Positions 35,155 to 44,363 of a stretch of DNA of 64,000 nucleotides are shown one piece after another. The stretch comes from Flavimaribacter sediminis. GTDB taxonomy: Bacteria; Pseudomonadota; Alphaproteobacteria; Rhizobiales; Rhizobiaceae. Position 1 is the first letter of the stretch. Every line of letters starts with the position of its first letter. Below the pieces are notes generated by a model that did no database searches, was not told where the DNA came from, and saw only the letters and a list, made by a program, of their open reading frames with translations. Position numbers and translations under genes: made by a program. The stretch is taken from positions 682,001-746,000 of the forward strand of contig NZ_JAICBX010000001.1 in the NCBI RefSeq assembly GCF_019492055.1, read 5' to 3'.

Positions 35155-37638
35155 TCAGTCGGTCTCGGACTTCGGCGCTTCGGAAGCCGTTTGATCGGGC
35201 GCCTTCTCAGGCCGCTGCCCCATCGCCTCCACAAGACGGTCGATATCGCGCAGATGGATATCGCGTTGCGGGAAGGGGATCTCTATGCCGGCTTCGCCCA
35301 GCGCCTTGTAGACGTCGATCAGAAGCTGGGACTGGGCGAAGGGGATGGTGAAGATCTCGCGCAGGAAGCAGCGTATCTCGAAGTCGAGCGAACTGTCGCC
35401 AAGCCCCATGAAGAGCACCTGCGGTTCGGGAACGCTCAGCACGTATTCGTTGGCGTTCGCCTGTTCCATCAGGACGTCGCGGACCTTCTCCACGTCGCTG
35501 CCATAGGCGACGCCCACCGGCACCACCAGCCGGCCAATGCGGCTTGAGTGCGTCATGTTCTTGACGGTGCCGGCGATCAGGTCCTGGTTGGGGATGATGA
35601 CGTCGTGCCGGTCGAAGGTCTCGATGCGGGTCGAGCGGACCGAAATCTTCTTTACCAGCCCCATATTGCCGCCGACCTCGATCCAGTCGCCCTCCTTGAT
35701 GGGGCGCTCGGCCAACAGGATGATGCCGGAAACGAAGTTGCCGACGATGGTCTGCAGACCAAAGCCGATGCCGAGAGACAAGGCGCCTGCAATGAAGGCG
35801 AGGCTCGTCAGGTTGATGCCGGCCATCGAGACCGCGATCAGCGCCGCGACCGTCAGGCCGGCGTAGCCTACGACGGTGACGAGCGCGGTGCGCGCGCCCT
35901 GGTCCATGTTGGCGCGCGGCAGAACCGAGACCCGAAGCACCCGCTGGAGCCAGCGCGTGATGAGCACCCCGATGCTGAAGACGACGAGCAGGGTCAGGAT
36001 GACGTTGATCGAGATGCGCGTGTCGCCGATCTGGGCGCCGACGGTCAGATAGCGCCAGGCCTCGGCGATGTCGGTCGGCCGCGCGCCCCAGACGAGCGCC
36101 AGCAGCGGCAGAAGGCCCGCCGAAATCAGGATGATCAGGCCGATCGGGATCAGCGAAAGCTGGTCTTCCTCTTCTTCCTCCCTGCCGATCAGATCCTCGA
36201 TCAGGTTGAACAGCAACGTGTAGACGATCAGGCCAAAGCCGAGAAGCGCAAGCGTCTCGATCACCGGCTCCATGGCGTAGCGGGCAAGATCCACATAGCC
36301 GATCAGCACGCAGATCACGGAAAGCCCCGCTGAAATCTGAACGACCCGCGCCACGAAGCCGAGGAACCCGGAACTCAGTCGCGATTCGGTCTCGTCGTCG
36401 GTCTCGGCTCGCACCGTTTCTTCGCCGCCGATACGCAACAGACTTGCGAAACGCCAGAGAAGCAGGCTTCCGACGATCACGATCGGCGCCGACAGGACAG
36501 ACTTCGCGGCCGGTGTGAAGCCAAACTCGTTTTCCAGATGCTGGAGCATGAAATCGATGCACAGGACAACGCCGAGCCCCTGGGCCATGCGCAGTCCCTG
36601 CCATGCCTGACCGTCGTCGAGGCTGAGGATGCGAAGGTCGGGGCTGTTGGGCGCAAACAGGGTGTGGCCGATCCAGTGGGCGATGATCAGGAAGACCCCG
36701 ATGACGAAGACAAGCGCCGGAAGGTTGCTCGCCGAATCCAGTTCGATCCCGAGAACCCGCATGACCGCCACAAACAGAAGCGTCGCGCCCAGGGGGAGCA
36801 CAAGACGCGAGAGATTGGCGGCGACAATGAGAGCGCTGCGCCGCCGGCCGCTGACCCTGCCGGCAAGTCGTTCCAGACGTCGCGCGACCAGGCGTTCGGA
36901 CAAAGTCAGGAGCAACAGCGCCAGAAGCCCGAGAAACAGGATCAACGGCAGACTGTCCCGCATGCCCCGGGCATAGTCCGGATCGTCCATGACGTCCCTG
37001 AACTGCGCGCCTATCAGGGAGAAATGCCCGCCGAGTTCCTCGAAGGCAGGCGCCCAGTTCTGAACCAAAAGCGGCGAGGGATAGAGCGTCAGAAGCTGAC
37101 GGGTCTGCTGGGCGCGAATTTGCGAATCGATTTCCCGGATGAGCAATTCCGCCCGGGTAAAGGACTGCTGGGCGGCGAGGATCGGCCGGTTCGCCGCGGC
37201 GATCGCCTCACGCAGTCTCGAGCGTTCTGCAGCGACCTCGGCCGCCTCCTCTTCACCTTCAGCAGGGGCAGGTCCCAGCGCGTCGAGCTGCGCCTGGAGA
37301 GCGCGCACATTCACGCTGCCGGCCTGTGTTCTTTCGAACGCTTCGTCGCGCTGCTTGGCTATTGTTTCGCGCAACTGCTCCAGCGTCTGGATGTCTGCAT
37401 CGCCCTCCTGCAGAACCTCTTCGGCCTTTTGGGCCGTGGCATCCCAGGTCGCATAAACCGGATCGAGTTCAACTGGCTGCTCTGGGGCTTGCGTCGCTTC
37501 CTGCGTATCCGGTTCGGTCGTCGTTTGCGCCTGTGTCAGCGTCGGCGCGAGGCAGATCGCCAGGACGAGGAAGGCGGCGCGCAGCCATTGCGCGTTCAGC
37601 CGTCGAGAGGAATTGCCGACAAGGTAGCGCTGAAACAT
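35155..37638 (-). CDS. MscS-family mechanosensitive channel, large DUF3772 type
   Basis: An 827-residue membrane protein. Signal peptide (cleavage after TQAQ), a periplasmic coiled-coil DUF3772-like region (residues about 40-190), about ten membrane helices (about 225-600), then the MscS pore and beta domain. The pore helix and following strand are seen in GALSLGIGFGLQTIVGNFVS and GIILLAERPIKEGDWIEVG, and the rest in RSTRIETFDRHDVIIPNQ. It protects cells from hypo-osmotic shock; such large paralogues may also have periplasmic sensing roles. GGGAG precedes ATG 37638. Monocistronic, running leftwards. Confidence 0.93.
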   Translation of the reverse strand: MFQRYLVGNSSRRLNAQWLRAAFLVLAICLAPTLTQAQTTTEPDTQEATQAPEQPVELDPVYATWDATAQKAEEVLQEGDADIQTLEQLRETIAKQRDEAFERTQAGSVNVRALQAQLDALGPAPAEGEEEAAEVAAERSRLREAIAAANRPILAAQQSFTRAELLIREIDSQIRAQQTRQLLTLYPSPLLVQNWAPAFEELGGHFSLIGAQFRDVMDDPDYARGMRDSLPLILFLGLLALLLLTLSERLVARRLERLAGRVSGRRRSALIVAANLSRLVLPLGATLLFVAVMRVLGIELDSASNLPALVFVIGVFLIIAHWIGHTLFAPNSPDLRILSLDDGQAWQGLRMAQGLGVVLCIDFMLQHLENEFGFTPAAKSVLSAPIVIVGSLLLWRFASLLRIGGEETVRAETDDETESRLSSGFLGFVARVVQISAGLSVICVLIGYVDLARYAMEPVIETLALLGFGLIVYTLLFNLIEDLIGREEEEEDQLSLIPIGLIILISAGLLPLLALVWGARPTDIAEAWRYLTVGAQIGDTRISINVILTLLVVFSIGVLITRWLQRVLRVSVLPRANMDQGARTALVTVVGYAGLTVAALIAVSMAGINLTSLAFIAGALSLGIGFGLQTIVGNFVSGIILLAERPIKEGDWIEVGGNMGLVKKISVRSTRIETFDRHDVIIPNQDLIAGTVKNMTHSSRIGRLVVPVGVAYGSDVEKVRDVLMEQANANEYVLSVPEPQVLFMGLGDSSLDFEIRCFLREIFTIPFAQSQLLIDVYKALGEAGIEIPFPQRDIHLRDIDRLVEAMGQRPEKAPDQTASEAPKSETD

Positions 37639-37746
37639 GAAAAACTCCCGGACCTGGCCATACCAAAACCTAACGCGCGTGAAACTGCAAGCAAAGGCAA
37701 TGATATGGCCGAATTACGCCGGGAGCTTAAAAGAACCGGAAAACGG

Positions 37747-38811
37747 TCAGCCGAGGCAATCGGCCATGGAGTCGGCCATATTTCCGATCAGTGAGAAATA
37801 GAGGTCCGGACCGTTGGCGAGTTCCGCGCCAAGCGGATCGAGAACCGCCGTTTTTGCGTCCGTCCCCTCAATGATCGCGCCTACGAGGGACGATTCGAAC
37901 TGAGGCTCGGAAAAGACGCAAACCGCCTTGAGGTCGGAAACCTTTTCACGGATTTCGGAAATGCGGGCGGCGCCGGGTGAAACCTCGGGGCTGATGGTGA
38001 TGCTGCCGGCGGCGGAAAGTCCGAAGCGGTTCTCGAAATAGTGATAGGCGTCGTGAAAGACGATGAAGGGTTTTTGTTTAACCGGTTCAACGACCGGAGC
38101 GACCCCCTCAATCAAGGAATTCAGTCGGGTTTTCAAGGTGGCGAGGTTCTCCGCGTAGAGCGCGGCGTTTTCCGGGTCGGCCATCTGCAGGCTCGCAGCG
38201 ATGGCGTCCGCCATTGCAGACGCATTCACCGGATCAAGCCAGATATGCGGATCGAAGCTGTGATGGCCGTCATGATCCTCATGCGCGTGCTTTTCGTTGT
38301 CATGGTCGTCGTGGTCGTGGCCTTCTCCCTCATGCCCGGCTTCTTCATGCTTCTCGTCGTCGTGCTCCTCATGGTCGTCGTGACCATCATGATCATCGTG
38401 GTCGTGTTCCGCGTGATCGTCATGGCCTTCATGATCATGGTCGTGCTCTTCGAAAGCGCCGCCCTCGCGTACGTCCAGGAGCGCCAGTCCCGGCGCGTCG
38501 TCGAGCGCAACCGACGTCGATCCTTCGGCGATTGTCTCGAGCGGCTTTTCGAGGAACGGTTCGAGCGACGGGCCAACCCAGAAGACGACGTCGGCGTCGG
38601 CCAGGCTGCGCGCCTGGGAGGGTTTCAGGCTGTATGTGTGGGGGGAGGCGGCGCCGTCTACCAGAATTTCGGGCGATCCCGCGCCTTCCATGATGGAGGC
38701 TACCAGCGAATGAACCGGCTTGATCGATGCGACGACCTTGACGTCGGCCAGAGCCGTGGTGGACAAAAATCCGGCTGCGGCGAGAACAGGAAGGGCTAAT
38801 CTGATGCTCAT
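37747..38811 (-). CDS. znuA: Zinc ABC transporter substrate-binding protein
   Basis: Periplasmic zinc-binding protein of the high-affinity importer, about 354 residues. Signal peptide to about residue 22, then VVASIKPVHSLVASIM and the first zinc His in ASPHTYSLKPS. A long His/Asp/Glu-rich loop spans residues about 120-190, and further ligands follow in HHSFDPHIWLDP and FHDAYHYF. The His-rich loop is typical of ZnuA and absent in manganese homologues. ATG 38811 has GGAG 6 nt upstream; the TTG at 38823 is rejected. It is divergent from znuCB-zur across a Zur-box region. Confidence 0.95.
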   Translation of the reverse strand: MSIRLALPVLAAAGFLSTTALADVKVVASIKPVHSLVASIMEGAGSPEILVDGAASPHTYSLKPSQARSLADADVVFWVGPSLEPFLEKPLETIAEGSTSVALDDAPGLALLDVREGGAFEEHDHDHEGHDDHAEHDHDDHDGHDDHEEHDDEKHEEAGHEGEGHDHDDHDNEKHAHEDHDGHHSFDPHIWLDPVNASAMADAIAASLQMADPENAALYAENLATLKTRLNSLIEGVAPVVEPVKQKPFIVFHDAYHYFENRFGLSAAGSITISPEVSPGAARISEIREKVSDLKAVCVFSEPQFESSLVGAIIEGTDAKTAVLDPLGAELANGPDLYFSLIGNMADSMADCLG

Positions 38812-38823
38812 GGTAGACTCCAA

Positions 38824-38864
38824 AACGTTATGTTATTACATCCGTTGCGTTACGCTATAACGTC
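38824..38864. promoter_or_regulatory. Twin Zur-like boxes between znuA and znuC
   Basis: Two 19-nt imperfect palindromes. Box 1 (38824-38842) reads GATGTAATAACATAACGTT on the minus strand. Box 2 (38846-38864) reads GACGTTATAGCGTAACGCA. Both resemble the alphaproteobacterial Zur consensus GATGTTATAWTATAACATC. Their centres are 22 nt apart, about two helical turns. The position between divergent znuA and znuCB-zur fits co-repression of both by Zur-Zn. Confidence 0.78.
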
Positions 38865-38967
38865 TGGCATAGATCAGTGCAAGAGGTCGCAGGCCGGCGC
38901 CGTCGTTTCTTGAAGACCGTTTCGGCCGCGACGGTGAAATGAAGCAACTGGAACACTGGATTAACGC

Positions 38968-39801
38968 GTGTTGAGTCCATCCAAACCATTGGTTGATCTC
39001 AAGAATGCCGGGATTTATCGATCCGGCCGATGGCTTGTTCGCGGCGTCGATCTCAGCGTTTCGCGCAGCGAAATCGTTACGCTTATCGGACCGAACGGAT
39101 CCGGCAAATCGACCACAGCGAGAATGGCGCTGGGGTTGCTGAAGCCGGACGAGGGGACATCGACCCGGGCAAGGTCCCTCAAGATCGCCTATGTGCCCCA
39201 GAAGATCGCCGTCGACTGGACACTGCCTCTGACTGTCGGGCGCTTCATGCGACTGACCCAGACGCTGGACGATTCGGCCATGCGCGCCGCCCTGCAATCC
39301 ACCGGCGTCCAACATCTCGAGAAGGCGGAAGTCGGCGATCTGTCCGGCGGCGAGTTTCAACGCGTCATGATGGCGCGCGCGATTGCCCGCAAACCGGATT
39401 TCCTCGTTCTCGACGAGCCTGTCCAGGGCGTCGACTATTCCGGTGAAATCGAGCTGTACGAACTTATCGGCAAGATACGTGATACGCTTCAATGCGGTAT
39501 TCTGCTGATTTCCCATGATCTTCACGTGGTCATGGCCGCGACTGATCAGGTCGTCTGCCTGAATGGACATGTTTGCTGCAAGGGAACGCCGCAAATCGTC
39601 GCCAGAAGCGACGAGTACCGCAGGCTGTTCGGCGAAAGGGCGTCTGCGCTCGCTCTCTATCAGCATGATCACGACCATGAGCACCTGCCGAATGGAACCG
39701 TGCGCCATTCGGACGGGAGCGTAACCGACCATTGCCACCCTGACGACGGGCATCACCACGCCGAGCAAAAGGAACAGGCGGAGGCGAATAATGCTGGATG
39801 A
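38968..39801 (+). CDS. znuC: Zinc ABC transporter ATP-binding protein
   Basis: ATPase of the zinc importer, 277 residues. Walker A GPNGSGKSTT near residue 42, signature LSGGEFQRV, Walker B FLVLDEP, and the switch His in LLISHDLHVV. The C-terminal tail is His-rich (DHDHEHLP, HCHPDDGHHH), common in ZnuC and possibly zinc-sensing. GTG 38968 (or TTG 38971) is the likely start though no strong ribosome binding site is visible. It overlaps znuB by 11 nt. Confidence 0.93.
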   Translation: MLSPSKPLVDLKNAGIYRSGRWLVRGVDLSVSRSEIVTLIGPNGSGKSTTARMALGLLKPDEGTSTRARSLKIAYVPQKIAVDWTLPLTVGRFMRLTQTLDDSAMRAALQSTGVQHLEKAEVGDLSGGEFQRVMMARAIARKPDFLVLDEPVQGVDYSGEIELYELIGKIRDTLQCGILLISHDLHVVMAATDQVVCLNGHVCCKGTPQIVARSDEYRRLFGERASALALYQHDHDHEHLPNGTVRHSDGSVTDHCHPDDGHHHAEQKEQAEANNAG

Positions 39802-40606
39802 TTTCTTCGTTCGGGCAATTGTCGCTGGTATCGGCGTCGCCATCGTGGCTGCTCCGCTGGGTTGTTTCGTTGTCTGGCGCCGGCTTGCCTATTTCGGGGA
39901 CACCTTGTCCCACGCCGCCCTTCTGGGCGTGGCGCTCGCATTGTTTTTCCAGATCGACGTGGTGTTCGCCGTTTTCATTGTCTGTGCTCTGGTGGCGCTT
40001 GCGCTGGTCGCCTTGCAACAGCGTGCGTCCCTGTCGTCTGATTCGTTGCTCGGTCTGCTCGCTCATTCATCGCTGGCGCTCGGTCTGGTGGTTCTGGCTT
40101 TCATGACCTGGGTTCGCGTCGATCTCATGGGCCTGCTGTTCGGCGATATCCTCGCCGTTTCGAAGACCGACATCGCGTTAATCTATGGCGGCGGCGCCGT
40201 CGTGCTTGCGATCCTGGCGTGGATTTGGCGACCGCTGTTTGCATCAACCGTCAATCGGGAATTGGCGGCGGCCGAAGGCATGGCGCCGGAAAAAACCAAT
40301 ATTGTCTTCATGCTTCTCATGGCGATCGTCATCGCGATTGCGATGAAAATCGTCGGCGTCCTCCTGATCACTGCGCTGTTGATCATCCCGGCGGCAACCG
40401 CCAGGCGCCTGGCGCACGGCCCGGAGGTCATGGCGGTGTTGGCGGCGCTGGTTGGAAGCGCGGCTGTGATCTTCGGACTTTTCGGCTCCCTGCAATGGGA
40501 CACGCCGTCCGGACCGTCCATCGTGGTCGCCGCGTTGCTGCTGTTCATGATCAGTCTCACGCCGGTCTATTCCATTTTCGTTCGCAGGAAGGACATAGCC
40601 AAATGA
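39791..40606 (+). CDS. znuB: Zinc ABC transporter permease
   Basis: A 271-residue ABC-3 family inner-membrane permease with about eight hydrophobic segments. Family features include the GCFVVWRRLAYFGDTLSHAALLG loop region (the conserved G-D-x-L-S-H motif contacting the ATPase) and a KIVGVLLITALLIIPAATAR segment. Start lies inside the end of znuC and the stop overlaps the zur start (ATGA), so the three genes are translationally coupled. Confidence 0.94.
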   Translation: MLDDFFVRAIVAGIGVAIVAAPLGCFVVWRRLAYFGDTLSHAALLGVALALFFQIDVVFAVFIVCALVALALVALQQRASLSSDSLLGLLAHSSLALGLVVLAFMTWVRVDLMGLLFGDILAVSKTDIALIYGGGAVVLAILAWIWRPLFASTVNRELAAAEGMAPEKTNIVFMLLMAIVIAIAMKIVGVLLITALLIIPAATARRLAHGPEVMAVLAALVGSAAVIFGLFGSLQWDTPSGPSIVVAALLLFMISLTPVYSIFVRRKDIAK

Positions 40607-41010
40607 CCCCATCCACCGAGACTCCAAAGCTTACGAAGAACCAGACCCTGGTTTACAAGGCGCTGAAATCCGCGGAAGAACCGCTGAGCGCCTACTCGAT
40701 CCTCGACCAGTTGCGCGACGACGGCTTTCGGGCGCCGTTGCAGGTCTACCGCGCGCTCGACAAACTGATCGAATTCGGCCTGATCCATCGTCTGGAAAGC
40801 ATCAATTCTTTTGTCGCCTGCCGTCATCCGGATTGCGGAACGCACGAGATGGTCGCCTTTGCCATTTGCGAGAGCTGCAACCGGGTCATCGAGATCACCG
40901 ACGACGCCATGGCCAGCAATTTGGCCAGTCTCGCCAGAGACAACGGATTTTCCGTGAGCCGATCGACCATCGAGCTGCGCGGTCTTTGCGACGCCTGCAG
41001 GGTGCATTGA
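40603..41010 (+). CDS. zur: Zinc uptake regulator, Fur family
   Basis: A 135-residue Fur-family repressor. N-terminal winged helix (VYKALKSAEEPLSAYSILDQL, then PLQVYRALDKLIEFGLIHRL), then the metal-binding half with CRHPDCGTHEMVAFAICESC and a C-terminal CDACRVH pair of Cys. ATG 40603 overlaps the znuB TGA by 4 nt; the frame extends upstream into znuB but that part is antisense-frame shadow. Expected to bind the twin boxes at 38.82-38.86 kb when zinc is sufficient. Confidence 0.92.
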   Translation: MTPSTETPKLTKNQTLVYKALKSAEEPLSAYSILDQLRDDGFRAPLQVYRALDKLIEFGLIHRLESINSFVACRHPDCGTHEMVAFAICESCNRVIEITDDAMASNLASLARDNGFSVSRSTIELRGLCDACRVH

Positions 41011-41138
41011 GATCTTCGTGACTGTTCGCCTGATCCACCGCCGGGCGAAACCCTTGAAAATTGAATACACACTAGAATGGAACCTATAGCCTTTCCCGGA
41101 CGTTTATCTTCTCAATCATTAATTTGGGGGCCCGCAAC

Positions 41139-41600
41139 GTGCAGGAATTTTATTCCAAGATATCGCTTGTCTACTTCATCGCCGCGACGACGGTGCTCAT
41201 GGCGCTGGCGTTTTTCCTCCTCGGCACGGCGCTGCGGGAAATGTGGCAGATAACGAAAGGCGCGGACGCAGCCAGCACGGCGCTTTCCAGCATAAGCCTT
41301 CTGATCATCGGCTTCGCGGTGATCGAAACCGCCAAATTCATCGCCGAGGAAGAGGTGCTTCGAAGCAGGGAGCTGCGTTCGACCCGGGAATCGCGCCGTT
41401 CGATCACGAAATTCATTACCATTATCGTCATAGCAGCAAGCCTCGAGGCGCTCGTCATGGTGTTCCAGGCGACCCGCGAGGGCATCGAGTTCGCAATCTA
41501 TCCGGCCGCGCTGTTTCTGGCCGCGACCATATCTCTGGTCAGTCTCGGCGTTTATCAATGGCTTTCCAGCCGGATCGGAGACCATCACGATCAGGACTAA
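41139..41600 (+). CDS. Conserved hypothetical membrane protein
   Basis: About 153 residues with four hydrophobic segments (residues about 8-30, 45-65, 93-115, 122-142). A charged cytoplasmic loop FIAEEEVLRSRELRSTRESRRS lies in the middle. GTG 41139 is chosen because a GGGGG stretch sits 8 nt upstream; a TTG at 41124 is possible. I do not recognise a named family. It stands between zur and a convergent transporter gene and shows no further context clue. Confidence 0.68.
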   Translation: MQEFYSKISLVYFIAATTVLMALAFFLLGTALREMWQITKGADAASTALSSISLLIIGFAVIETAKFIAEEEVLRSRELRSTRESRRSITKFITIIVIAASLEALVMVFQATREGIEFAIYPAALFLAATISLVSLGVYQWLSSRIGDHHDQD

Positions 41601-41618
41601 TCCCGTTGTTGCATTCCC

Positions 41619-43394
41619 TCAGAACGGCCAGACGATCATGATCATCGGAACCGCGACGGCGATGACGATGATCTCCAGCGGCAGGCCCATGCGCCAGTAA
41701 TCGCCGAAGGCGTAGCCGCCCGGCCCCAGGATCAGCGTGTTGTTCTTGTGGCCGATCGGGGTGAGGAACGCGCAGGACGCGGCGACTGCGACCGCCATCA
41801 GGAATGGGTCCGGGCTTGCGCCGAGACTGCCGGCGATGTCGACGGCGACGGGCGCGGCGATGACGGCCGTGGCGGTGTTGTTAAGCACGTCGGACAGGGT
41901 CATGGTGACCACCATCAGCAGCGTGAGCACCACCCAGGCCGGCGCGCCGGCGGCGACTGCGACCAGCACATCGGCGATCAGCTCCGTGCCGCCGGAATTC
42001 TCCAGCGCCACGCCGAGCGGGATCATCGATCCCAGAAGGACCACCACCGGCCATTCGATATCGTCATAGACCTCGCGCAAGGGAATGATGTCGGTGAGAA
42101 CATAGATCACGACGACGGCGGCCAGCGCGACCGGCAGATAAAGGACGCCGAAGCTCGCGAGCGCCACGGCCGCTGCGAATACGCCTGCCGCCAGGCCTGC
42201 GCGCCCATGCTGGGTGACCTGCAGGCCGCGCTCGGCCAGCGGCAGGGCGCCGATCTGGTTCGCCGCTTCTTCCACACGGCCCGCAGGCCCGATCAGCAGC
42301 AGGATGTCGCCGGCGGCGATGGGCTGACGGCGCACCCGCTCGCGGAATCTCTTGCCGCGCCTGGATATTCCGAGCAGCGTCACGTTGTAGCGCCGGAGCA
42401 GACGGACGTCGTCGGCGGAACGGCCCTGGATGCGGGAATCGCGCGGCACGACGACCTCGATGACCTTCAGGTCGGCGCCGGCCTCCTCGCGGTGCTTTTC
42501 CTCGCCAATGAACCCCAGCTTCAGTTTGCCAACAAAGGAGTCGATGGCGTCCGGCGTGGCGTCGACGACGATCAGATCTCCCTGTCTTATCTCCTCGCGC
42601 CTTGCAGCGCCGGGCAGCCGCCGGCCATTGCGGACAAGGCCGAGGAGGACGACCTCCAGCTCCGCCGCATCCTCGTCAAGATCGGCGACGGTCTTTCCGA
42701 TCGCCGGCGATTCTTCCTTGACGACCAGTTCCGCCACATATCCGTGCAGGTCTTTCAGCTCGGAACCGGCGTTCCGTTCCGTCACCGACGCCGGTATCAG
42801 GCGCCAGCCGATCGTCGCCACAAAGGCAATGCCGACGACAGCGCAGACGACGCCGACCGGCGCGAAGTCGAACATCTGAAAGCCTTCGCCGAATTCGCGT
42901 TGTCGAAAGGAGGCGATGATGATGTTGGGCGGCGTGCCTATGAGCGTGATCAGGCCTCCGAGAATGGTGGCGAAGGACAGCGGCATCAGGGTGATCGCCG
43001 GGCTGCGATTGGCGCGCGCCGCCGCCTGGATGTCGACGGGCATCAACAGCGCCAGCGCGGCGACATTGTTCATGAAGGCCGACATGACGGCGCCGATGCC
43101 GGCGAGCTTGAGAATATGGCGACCGACGGACTGGCCGCCATGGGCGAGCAGCCGCATCACGAGGTCGATTGCGCCTGAATTGATGAGTCCGCGCGAGACG
43201 ACGAGGACCAGCGCGACGATGATTGTCGCCGGATGCCCGAAGCCGGAAAAGGCGTCGTCCTTCGGCACCGCGCCAAAGGCGACGGCGACCAGAAGTGCGG
43301 CGAACGCAACCACGTCGTAGCGAAACCGGCCCCAGAGCATCAGGGCGAACACGGCCACGAAAAGTGAGAACAGGAAGATCTGATCGGCTGTCAT
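41619..43394 (-). CDS. SLC13-family transporter with two RCK-C (TrkA-C) domains
   Basis: About 591 residues. Two membrane halves of five to six helices each (residues about 1-180 and 400-590) flank two cytoplasmic TrkA-C domains (about 205-290 and 295-375: LHGYVAELVVKEESP, GDLIVVDATPDAI, IEVVVPRDSRIQGRS, GDILLLIGPAG). This matches the anion-transporter type of the DASS superfamily, whose substrates include sulfate and dicarboxylates. The repeated motif GLITLIGTPPNIII and the C-terminal FLTPIGHKNNTLILGPGGY are the two substrate/sodium hairpins. Sulfate would be an attractive substrate given the sulfotransferases upstream, but this is speculation. Confidence 0.9.
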   Translation of the reverse strand: MTADQIFLFSLFVAVFALMLWGRFRYDVVAFAALLVAVAFGAVPKDDAFSGFGHPATIIVALVLVVSRGLINSGAIDLVMRLLAHGGQSVGRHILKLAGIGAVMSAFMNNVAALALLMPVDIQAAARANRSPAITLMPLSFATILGGLITLIGTPPNIIIASFRQREFGEGFQMFDFAPVGVVCAVVGIAFVATIGWRLIPASVTERNAGSELKDLHGYVAELVVKEESPAIGKTVADLDEDAAELEVVLLGLVRNGRRLPGAARREEIRQGDLIVVDATPDAIDSFVGKLKLGFIGEEKHREEAGADLKVIEVVVPRDSRIQGRSADDVRLLRRYNVTLLGISRRGKRFRERVRRQPIAAGDILLLIGPAGRVEEAANQIGALPLAERGLQVTQHGRAGLAAGVFAAAVALASFGVLYLPVALAAVVVIYVLTDIIPLREVYDDIEWPVVVLLGSMIPLGVALENSGGTELIADVLVAVAAGAPAWVVLTLLMVVTMTLSDVLNNTATAVIAAPVAVDIAGSLGASPDPFLMAVAVAASCAFLTPIGHKNNTLILGPGGYAFGDYWRMGLPLEIIVIAVAVPMIMIVWPF

Positions 43395-43456
43395 TTGATT
43401 GTCGGTTCTATGTCCAAATGAAAGGCGTGACAACAGACGGGCCCCGTAAGCGGGGG

Positions 43457-44338
43457 TCAGCCGGGGGAAGGCCCTGAAAAGCGTTTTTCATTCGATAACG
43501 CGCTGCCCGGAATCGGGTTCCGGTGTGTGGTTGAATGGATATATTCATTCAAGTTATTGATATCGTTGCGTAACGTGAGAAATGAGGCAAATCTGGCTTT
43601 GTTTCGGGAAACGCCGCTTTTCGGCGTTTCGGCAATCTGGCTTTGTTTCGGGAAATCGGGATTTTGCGGTTCGTCCGGCGTGTCCGGCGGCGGAGTTTCG
43701 GCCTCGGCGGGGCAGTCGATCCAGGCTTTGAACGCCTTTTTCCGCCGCGCGCGGGCCTCGTTGCGGTAGCGCCGGAGCAGACGACCTGGATCTTCCATGC
43801 GACGCGCCATGCGCGGGTCGAAAAGCGCGGTGATGAGGCTCATCACCCTGCGGTCTTCCGACCGGGTGAGGCTTTCGCCGGCAAGCGCGCGTTTCACCAG
43901 TTCCGCGCCGTCGCAATGGTCAGGGTAGGGCGCGGCCAAATTCCTTCCCGCCTCGAAATCGCGGAGCGCGCGTTCGCAGGACTCAAGCCGGGCCTCGGCT
44001 TCGGCGAGCGCCAGCGCGCGGAAGCGCCGCTCGTCACACGGGATGAAATCCGCGAGGGTCAGGTCGGGCCGGCCGAGGATGATGCGGAGCCACAGGCCGA
44101 CGCGCGCCCGATCGGGCTTCGCGGTCGCCCCGTGCCGGCGGGCGTTGCCAGCGACGACGGCCTTGCCTTCCGGCGTTCTGGGGCCTGTGCTTTTGGCAGA
44201 GTTCGCCCGGTTGCGGCGGGCGATGTGGTCCGCCGTCACAACGCATCCATATGAAGGGTGGCGGCGCGTCGAAACAGGGTCTGAAAGTTGGAGATCACTG
44301 CGCCGCCTCATCGTGATTTCGGGCAGGTCTTGTAGCAC
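43457..44338 (-). CDS. Hypothetical protein with STGPRTPEGK motif, under a LexA-type box
   Basis: Up to 293 residues (GTG start at 44338; ATG 44311 also possible). The N-terminal part contains ARRNRANSAKSTGPRTPEGK followed by ARRHGATA, a motif of a broadly distributed but uncharacterised family. The middle is Arg/Ala-rich and helical; the C-terminus is Pro-rich with two similar segments (FPKQSQIAETPKSG and SRNKARFASF) encoded by a DNA direct repeat. No enzyme motif is seen. A LexA-type box lies 26 nt upstream of the start, suggesting DNA-damage control. Confidence 0.7.
   Translation of the reverse strand: MLQDLPEITMRRRSDLQLSDPVSTRRHPSYGCVVTADHIARRNRANSAKSTGPRTPEGKAVVAGNARRHGATAKPDRARVGLWLRIILGRPDLTLADFIPCDERRFRALALAEAEARLESCERALRDFEAGRNLAAPYPDHCDGAELVKRALAGESLTRSEDRRVMSLITALFDPRMARRMEDPGRLLRRYRNEARARRKKAFKAWIDCPAEAETPPPDTPDEPQNPDFPKQSQIAETPKSGVSRNKARFASFLTLRNDINNLNEYIHSTTHRNPIPGSALSNEKRFSGPSPG
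43590..43655. repeat. 22-bp direct repeat, 44-nt period
   Basis: AATCTGGCTTTGTTTCGGGAAA occurs at 43590-43611 and 43634-43655 (22 nt each; key core CTGGCTTTGTTTCGGG). The period of 44 nt is not a multiple of three, so the two copies are read in different frames of the gene. The spacer holds a small CGCCG/CGGCG hairpin. Confidence 0.8.
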
Positions 44339-44363
44339 GGATTGTCGAAAAATACAAGGAAAT

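Noticed and set aside
34905-35234. 109-codon minus-strand frame upstream of the HGG pair
   Set aside because: It overlaps the 3' end of the MscS gene and lacks a good start; only the last part looks protein-like and I cannot support it.
35207-36604. 465-codon minus-strand frame inside the MscS gene
   Set aside because: Very Arg-rich alternate frame of the same strand; a shadow of the channel gene.
36538-37794. 418-codon plus-strand frame opposite the MscS gene
   Set aside because: Composition is Arg/Gln/Asp-rich nonsense typical of the complement of a GC-rich gene; the MscS frame has all family motifs.
38041-38799. Val/Met-rich apparently membrane protein on the plus strand
   Set aside because: It is the complement of the His/Asp-rich loop of znuA; the apparent hydrophobicity is an artefact of antisense His codons.
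38836-39843. 335-codon minus-strand frame opposite znuC
   Set aside because: Shadow of znuC; it would also overlap the Zur boxes and the znuA promoter.
41748-43178. 476-codon plus-strand frame opposite the SLC13 gene
   Set aside because: Antisense shadow; low-complexity charged product.
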